Notes under the pieces: generated by a model
Seen by the model: only the letters and a program-made list of their open reading frames with translations
The model's database searches: none
Told to the model about the DNA's origin: nothing
Assembly: GCA_022457155.1 (NCBI GenBank)
Contig: JAJGOT010000121.1
Location: 687,501 to 751,500, forward strand
Reading direction: 5' to 3'
Length of the DNA stretch: 64,000 nt
Origin: Cladopsammia gracilis
Lineage: Eukaryota; Cnidaria; Anthozoa; Scleractinia; Dendrophylliidae
Made by a program: the position numbers and the translations under genes
Shown here: piece after piece, positions 57,996 to 64,000 of the stretch
Position numbering within the stretch: position 1 is the stretch's first letter
Layout: each line of letters begins with the position of its first letter

Positions 57996-58521
57996 TTACT
58001 GAACCAAAATATAGCCCATTGCTCGTAGGTGTTGCTCTCCATTATCGCCTTGTGGGTTTGCTTCGTTTCCACACGAGTTAGAGTTAGTCGGAAGCCCTCC
58101 CATTCCAAAACCGATTCTCGAGTCACAGGTTACGCAGTCGTTTTCACCGTTGCCAAGGATACCGATTCTTGCTCTTGCTGGACCGTTGCTGTAGGTGCAG
58201 ACAGCATGCATTGAACCCTTCCTTGTTACAGTTTGGTTGCAAAGAGGCCCGTGAACCAATCATAGACTTCCACGTGTTACGACCCAGAAAGGTGGCGCGG
58301 TACCTTCCGTCGGCGATCAAGGAGTAAAGAGAATTTGCGTTCTTGTTGATAGTAATGAACTTGATTTGATGGCCGATCTTCATACCAAGACAGATTTTGG
58401 AGAATGGTGTGTTCCAGTAGGTCGGCAGTTTAGTCTCTTGATGGTCAAACCCAGTTGTTCCTGCTGTAAGGTTGTAAGTCTTTCTGTCGGTCCAAAGATG
58501 AGAATTGAAGCGGAACGATGG
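57996..58521 (-). pseudogene. Fibrinogen-C-like protein B, last exon, frameshifted
   Basis: It matches copy A exon 4 from [11 protein letters not shown] to the final MGYILVQ, but 4 extra bases at the GCATGCAT repeat (58204-58211) separate the frame ending KEGFNA from the frame carrying RARIGILGN. Homology resumes perfectly after the shift. Confidence 0.85.
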
Positions 58522-58558
58522 CTTAAATTAAAATAAGAAACATCAACATCAACATAAG

Positions 58559-58756
58559 ACTCCATTTACATGGAGCGAGAGGATGATTCTAGTGTTGGGA
58601 TCATCCTAACACTAGGATCATCCAAGCGCGTCATGCTGTCTGCTTTCAGACGTTCACATGCGAAGGGTTGCATTTGGCCCTAGCGCTAGGGTGATCCTTG
58701 CTGAGAGGTAGGATGATCCTAGCGCTAAGATGGTCCTAGCTCCATGTAAACGGCTT
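58559..58756. mobile_element. Foldback element with CTCCATTTACATGGAGC end
   Basis: The left end CTCCATTTACATGGAGC is opposed by GCTCCATGTAAACGG, with internal GGATCATCCTAACACTAGGA repeats in both orientations. It abuts the last exon of gene B. Confidence 0.68.
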
Positions 58757-58999
58757 ATCTTCGCGCCCACCCACCATCTTGCTTTGCATCCGCGCCGAAC
58801 TCAAAAGTACTCCGCCATCTAGCTTTGCAACCGCGTCGAAATCAAAAGTACTGGGGCCATCCTGCCGAATTCTTTTTATATAAACCAAATGAAAAGTTGA
58901 TCCTGGAAGCCGCATTTTTGCATGTAAACCAAATGAACCTTCAAGGATCATCATCTTTCCATCGTTTTCAGGGTAAAAATTAAAAACTAACTTTTCAAG

Positions 59000-59064
<65 letters not shown>
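59000..59064. repeat. (TTA)n microsatellite
   Basis: About 21 TTA units ending in ATCATCATC. Confidence 0.95.
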
Positions 59065-59065
<1 letters not shown>

Positions 59066-60650
59066 CATCATCATTAAGGAACCGACAAACTGGCGACGAC
59101 AAATTGTATCATGTAAACAGACGCGCTACAAGACAGATTCTACCATTTGTCGGCCTAATATCTTAACTCGTAGGCATCGCGACAAGAAATTGCTGAAATA
59201 AAACCGATGTTTAAAAGTCTGACTGATTTTCAACTCTGTGATAATGTTTTCAAGTTTTAAAAATATCGGGCGGCAAATCGAAGGATCGAAACAAATGCTG
59301 CCCTAAGAATTGAAAAAGAAGGTTCTGGGATTTGAACTAGCACAACTGACACAAAAGCACTGTAAATTAGCTACCTTAACGATTTTAATTCACAACGTTA
59401 AGCGAAATGGAGTTATTATCTTAAAACTATAAACACATGTAAGTTGTAAAAATCTTAGTAAAAAGGTGATTCTTAGGACTAATTAGATTTAAAAGAATAC
59501 ATGTAGTTTTTTTACTTTTTGCTTAAAAAGTAGAATGGAATTAGTTTCTTTAAAAGATAAGTCTGAATCGTTCCATCGTATCGTTCTTTTTTCCATTCCA
59601 AGCGTATTCCTAACAATCCTTTCTTGGGTGCTCCTGATTATTACTAAAGCCAGTTATAAACATTGTTTTCAATTAGCTGCACAGATTTATCTTAATGGTA
59701 GTTTCTAATTCAGAGCTAGATTGTTGGAAAAAATATCAGGATGAAAGATCGATATTTTTCTCTTTGATATTGCTTTCTGCATCGTTCCTTTCAATGAAGG
59801 CGTTAGTGGATTCTTTAAGCTATTTACTTTGGACATTTTTAGCAAATAGTTTGTTGAAACACTGAGGTAAAATACAAAAATTATAGTTTTACGACGTTTT
59901 AATTTATCTGACATCGTTATCAAGTATAGAGTGACAGAAGGAATTAACGATATATATATTTTGTGTTTAAGTACTAAGCTATGTGAATAGCTTAGCGCTG
60001 ATGGAGTCTGATTGCACGTTCAAAGTTAGTTTTAGTTATTTGATTAGAAGCATTTCGTGAACGAAGCTATCGGATCCATTTCGCAAATTTTAGGCACCTA
60101 AAAGTACTTAGATAAATTTGGCTTCAGCATACGATACTTCTCGTGCACGTGTTATGCTATGGCTGCAACGCGTTGGTGTAACTTGATAATGATTTTAGAT
60201 ACAAAAATTAGAAACGTCGTATCGCTATAATTGTTGTATTTTTACATTTTTGGCTACACTAAAAATTCAGTAATACCATGTTGTTAACTATACTCTTTGC
60301 ATGCAGTACTAGCAGCTTCTAGCTTCTAATTGTGGGGAAAAAATTACAGTATTTTTTTCACATGCTTATCAAATAATTCATAGTGACTGAATGCCCGGAG
60401 GAAAGATAAACCTTTTCCATTTTTTTAAGCCACCTGAGTAAATTAGCCATATTCATAACAAAGGATAAAGCGCATTGATTTTCAAACTGGCCAATATATG
60501 CAAAATTAATTGTTGACAAGAAATCGGAAAGGTTATATTAGCTTATATGGAGGTGAAGGTGTAAGCTTTCCTTCCCTTAGTGCTGAATGTTGCTATACAA
60601 CTTAGCATGGCAGTCGGTGAGTAATTAGGACGAAATTGTGCTAGTTCATT

Positions 60651-61140
60651 TAGGGCCCGTTTACATGAGGGGTTTCGTCCTGGCATGACATTTGTATCGA
60701 GAAGAGTTCGTCTCGGTCTCTGGTCATTTTCTTTTTGATGCTTAAATGGTTTCGTCCCGGGATGAACTCGTCCCCCGGGACGATTTTATCTCTGTCCTAG
60801 TACCGGGATAAAAGTTCGAACAGCCATTTTGTTATGATGAGCTCGATTTCATCAGTTGATGATAGTCAACGCTCTGTGTGAGTTTAAAGCTTCTGCAGAA
60901 CTTCTCAGTAGAACTATTTCTTACATTATATACAATTAAAAGATAAATTTTATAGCGAAAAAATTGTTTTGTGTCGTTCACACTTGGTTGAGATTGATAC
61001 TCACTTCCGACTCGGGCGTAAAATCTTTTGTCCTGAGATCCTGGTATGAAACCACTCGTGTAAACAAAAATTTGTTTCATCCAGAAACGACGCTCATCCC
61101 GGGACAAAACTCATCTCGGCTTTCATGTAAACTGGCCCTA
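60651..61140. mobile_element. MITE with TAGGGCCCGTTTACATGA ends
   Basis: The left end is opposed by TCATGTAAACTGGCCCTA, with internal CGTCCCGGGATGAACTCGTC-like repeats in both orientations. 490 bases, non-coding. It occupies the place where the missing fibrinogen-like exon of gene B would be expected. Confidence 0.75.
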
Positions 61141-61460
61141 ATTATTCTATCAAACTATAGACCCACAAGTGATCGATCATGACCGTGCGCACGTTGTCAA
61201 CTTTCTAATGATCAGAATACTGGATCTGATAAAAATCTTTTTAGAATCCTATATCGACATCATCAATCGCAACAACGGTTTAGAGTGGTTATATTAAGGT
61301 CTTTTTTCAAGACATAAATATGCGTTTGTTTAAGGAAATTAATATTCCCAAATACCAATTTACTAAGGTCATAAAACATTACGGAGGTAACAAACTTTTC
61401 ATTCTACAACAAAACAAACACATAACAACTGATTATGATAGCACCCGGTTCACAGTCTGG

Positions 61461-61642
61461 TATGGAGTGTTTTCACATGATGTCACGGCGGCCATGTTGG
61501 TGTCCCAAAACAATCAAACGGCGGCCATATTGGTGTCCAAAGCTAATCCTGTGGGGATTGAACTCCTTTCTAATGCAAACACTTTGTTTTGTTAAAACAA
61601 ATTAGCATAGCTGCATACCACGTGAGTGAAAACACTCTATAG
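61461..61642. mobile_element. MITE, TATGGAGTGTTTTCACATG
   Basis: A diverged member of the 14333-14490 family, with two direct GCGGCCATRTTGGTGTCC units. Confidence 0.72.
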
Positions 61643-61786
61643 ACACCTTCAATTTAATCCCTTTCAAAGCACAAATACGCAGAGAAATATTCAAAATAAC
61701 AGGGTAGTAAAGTCAATAAACATTTAAGAACTAACAAAAGAAAGACTGTTAGTATTTTTAGATCATGCGCATAGAGCTCAACTTAC

Positions 61787-61829
61787 TTGTCTTTTTCGTA
61801 TTGTCCCTTGCATGATGAAACACGAACGG
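61787..61829 (-). CDS. Fibrinogen-C-like protein B, microexon (SCKGQYEKD)
   Basis: 43 bases, phase 1 to 2, encoding VRVSSCKGQYEKD. It is the counterpart of the 34-base microexon in copy A, extended by three codons at its start. Confidence 0.78.
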
Positions 61830-62241
61830 CTGTAAAGAAAAGGAAATGAAAATTTTAAAAGCTTTGCTACCAATTAAAGTCAATTTACAAGTATTTCAAA
61901 GGCCCAACCTAGTTTGAACGTGCCATCAGACTCAATCCACGCTAAGTTACTCACATAACTTGGAACTCAAATAAAATTATATTTTATTAATTAACAGTTT
62001 TCATTAATTTGTATTCACCTTTTTCCTTCTGTCACTCTCTTCTTAATAATGATGTTAGATACATCGAAACGTCGTATCGTTAAATATATATTTATTTTAT
62101 TTGTTATTTTTACCAAATAAATTCTCGTAGAAATACATGTACCTGATAGATAGATATATAGATAGATAGATAGATTTGTTTATTCAGAGCCCCTTGCAGC
62201 TAAGAGCTGGATAACAGGATCGTGCGCAAATACATATGTAC

Positions 62242-62289
62242 CTGGTGGTGTATTAGACTGCAGAGTTGGCGAGGAGGTTTTGTTGGCAG
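62242..62289 (-). CDS. Fibrinogen-C-like protein B, small linker exon
   Basis: 48 bases, phase 1 to 1, encoding ANKTSSPTLQSNTPP. It repeats the NKTS-rich linker at the end of exon 1, and being symmetric it can be included or skipped without changing frame. Confidence 0.65.
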
Positions 62290-62373
62290 CTTTGAAGAAG
62301 ACAGAACTTAGGTTAAAGGTAATTTTCATCGAATAATCGTTCGAGAAAGGAGACAAAAGCAATTCGTGTTTAC

Positions 62374-62737
62374 CTGATGGTCTAGTAGGTTGCGGAGAGG
62401 GAGAAGAAGTTTCGTTCACCAACGCAATAAGCTTGTCCAGCTTTGTTTCTAAGGCCCAGTTCAAACGTCGAACTTCACATGTGCCGAACCTAATGCAAAT
62501 TAGCAAGAACAATAGATTTTGCTCATTTGCATTAGGTTCGGCACATGTGAAGTTCGACGTTTGAACTGGGCCTAACGCCTTCAGGGCTCGAACGCAATCC
62601 ATTGGAGCCTGGTTCACGTTACAATGACAGTTACACAGTGGTATTTGGTTCTTGTTTGTGTTAATCAGCGACGACTTGGCACCACTCATGGACGAAGTCA
62701 TAGCGAAAACTCCAACCAAAACAACAAATGGACGCAT
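62374..62737 (-). CDS. Fibrinogen-C-like protein B, exon 1 with embedded foldback element
   Basis: 364 bases, open throughout, ending in phase 1 at CAG|GTAAAC. The start was set at 62737 by homology with copy A, although the frame stays open upstream to 62797. The transposon at 62453-62572 splits the coiled-coil segment ALKA/LETKLDKL. Confidence 0.82.
62453..62572. mobile_element. Foldback MITE inserted in a coding exon
   Basis: A 120-base element made of two perfect 48-base inverted arms (62453-62500 and 62525-62572) around a 24-base loop. Ends are GGCCCAGTTC / GAACTGGGCC, flanked by TAA on both sides, a 3-base target duplication as in PIF/Harbinger-type insertions. Insertion plus duplication is 123 bases, exactly 41 codons, and has no stop in the host frame. 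Confidence 0.93.
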
Positions 62738-63522
62738 TTTAATTGGAAATTGTTGCTGTGTTTTGCGTCTCAACAGAATTACGTGGATATGGCACACTTA
62801 TCGACTGATTACTCTGTTTTTTTTTCTTTATTTAATGTGGCCGACAAAAACAAAATTTTGATTGGTTGAAATCAAACAATTAATCAATATTTAGCACTTG
62901 ATAAGTACAGTGTGATATTATAGCTAGTAACAGTGTACAAAAGAGCACCGAAAGATGCCGAAGGTTTCCCGAGGTCTCCCGAAGAATAGGCAAATATTTT
63001 CGAATGGTCATGGTGTAAAAGGTCCATCCGGGATCCGAACATCTGACATCCAAAATCCACCCTTAGATCGACCAAACACCTCCCGCAGATTTTGAAGTAG
63101 ACTATCACTATTGGACTTTTTTTCTCTTTGATCTTCTTTGGTTTCTGTCTTATCATTGGTGATGGTGCAAAAGTAAAGTGAGGTCAAAGAGAGAGAGGGG
63201 GGTGGGGGGGGGGGGGGGGGGGGTCGCTTCTAGGGTGCACATTGCTACAAACCTCCTGTCCCGTCCTTTTGCTGACACCTGGCGATGTCTTTAAGTTTGA
63301 TATATTTAAAAGAGTGCAGCATCACACATTTTCCATACAAAACAATAATATTAACCAACAGAATTGTCAAAGATCAATGCATTTTGGACTTTGTTATACG
63401 AGTTCATACCACAAAATGTATTCGAGATGCACCGGCATAAGGGAAAAGGTCAAAACTATTGTGCTCGGACAGAACCCACCTTTTTACAGTATTACGATTA
63501 TTGTGGTATTGTGTGGGGGAGC
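62738..63522. other. 5' flank of fibrinogen-C-like gene B, no gene recognised
   Basis: Non-coding except a poly-G run at 63198-63222. No clear TATA box was identified. Confidence 0.45.
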
Positions 63523-63912
63523 TCATCATCATCATCATAGCTTTATTTAAAAACACGGTATCCCATCATTAATTACAAAATGCTCTTCCAGAGAGCTGTG
63601 TATACTAAATATTTTCTATAAATACCTAAACATGTTAAAATTTCTAATTAAAATTACAATACTAATGAATTTTTCTATGTTTACCTATAAGATTAAAACT
63701 ACTATAAGGCGGCTTTAAAGGATGCGATAGATGGCTCAGCTTTGGATTCATTTGATAGGCCATTCCAAAGAACAGTGCCCCGATAGTTAAAGCTACACTT
63801 TTCCGCTTCCTTTCGGGGTCTATGAACAAACAAATTGTTCAAGTTGTTTCTCAGTTTATAAGAATAAACATTCGTTATTGGTCGAAAAAGATTTTTTAGA
63901 AGCTGTGGGAAA
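63523..63912 (-). mobile_element. LINE 3' end (minus strand), part of an inverted insertion
   Basis: The minus strand encodes NVYSYKLRNNLNNLFVHRPR and FNYRGTVLWNGLSNESKAEP, ending ASFKAAL with a stop. It is followed by a 3'UTR with AAATAAAG and a (GAT)n tail. This is the same protein region as the LINE at 26562-26960. Confidence 0.75.
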
Positions 63913-63920
63913 GGGATGTG

Positions 63921-64000
63921 TAACAGACTCCAGACCCTCCAAAACAGAGCGGCCAGGATGGTAACCTCCTCTAACTACGATAGACGATCAGTTGAGATAC
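63921..64000 (+). mobile_element. LINE reverse-transcriptase segment in opposite orientation
   Basis: The plus strand reads LQTLQNRAARMVTSSNYDRR, a conserved segment that normally precedes the YxLRN tail by some tens of residues. It abuts the minus-strand 3' part and runs off the window end. Confidence 0.7.

Larger units (their letters stand above)
57996..62737 (-). pseudogene. Fibrinogen-C-like protein B, decaying tandem paralogue
   Basis: A paralogue of the intact gene at 51427-54998. Recognisable exons in transcript order are 62737-62374, 62289-62242, 61829-61787 and 58521-57996. The start MRPFVVLVGVFAMTSSMSGA is a signal peptide, and CNCHCN and LETKLDKLIALVNET match copy A. Three departures are visible. 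Exon 1 has a 123-base in-frame transposon insertion. The [11 protein letters not shown] exon was not found between 58522 and 61786. The last exon is 526 bases, four longer than in copy A, because GCAT is repeated at 58204-58211, which shifts the reading frame. It has an extra 48-base NKTS-type exon. It could still be transcribed; an assembly error at the frameshift cannot be excluded. Confidence 0.72.

Noticed and set aside
62738..62797. Upstream in-frame extension of fibrinogen-C-like gene B (start MCHIHV)
   Set aside because: The signal peptide starts at MRPF, aligned with MRSL in the intact paralogue. The extension would bury the signal.

Overview
The window is eukaryotic nuclear DNA, most likely from a hexacorallian cnidarian and probably a stony coral. 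The evidence is GT-AG introns, secreted multi-domain exons, TTAGGG-type interstitial repeats, dense foldback elements and homopolymer runs, plus two genes that resemble the coral skeletal-matrix protein called USOMP-5. The family and species assignment is inference; no search was run.

Layout. (1) 973-7610, plus strand: the last five exons of a secreted M14 carboxypeptidase whose first half lies upstream of the window. (2) 10296-26203, plus strand: a complete ten-exon paralogue of 420 residues (signal peptide, activation propeptide, catalytic domain). All splice phases close. Both copies carry lysine at the position equivalent to residue 255 of bovine carboxypeptidase A, which suggests a preference for acidic C-terminal residues. 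(3) 41271-27858, minus strand: a seven-exon, 572-residue secreted protein with signal peptide, PAN/apple domain, EGF-like domain and two pentraxin/LamG-like domains. (4) 54998-51427, minus strand: a four-exon, 316-residue secreted protein with a CNCHCN motif, a short coiled coil and a fibrinogen-C-like domain. (5) 62737-57996, minus strand: a tandem paralogue of (4) that looks decayed. One middle exon was not found, the last exon is shifted by a 4-base duplication, and exon 1 carries a 120-base foldback transposon inserted in frame. (6) Inside the long fourth intron of (2), on the minus strand, are an acidic ORF and a broken multi-exon coding remnant.

The rest is introns and intergenic DNA filled with repeats: foldback elements in several recognisable families, pogo-like and TTAA-flanked DNA elements, 3' ends of LINE retrotransposons, tRNA-derived SINEs, an 86-base minisatellite array inside a pogo-like element, a 71-base tRNA-like tandem array, a 625-base apparently perfect tandem duplication and a dispersed ~100-base satellite. 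No viral genes, CRISPR arrays, rRNA genes or convincing functional tRNA genes were seen.

Functionally the real genes all encode secreted proteins: two digestive-type metallopeptidases, one adhesive or lectin-like extracellular protein, and a pair of fibrinogen-like matrix or lectin-like proteins. No pathway connecting them is evident beyond shared secretion.
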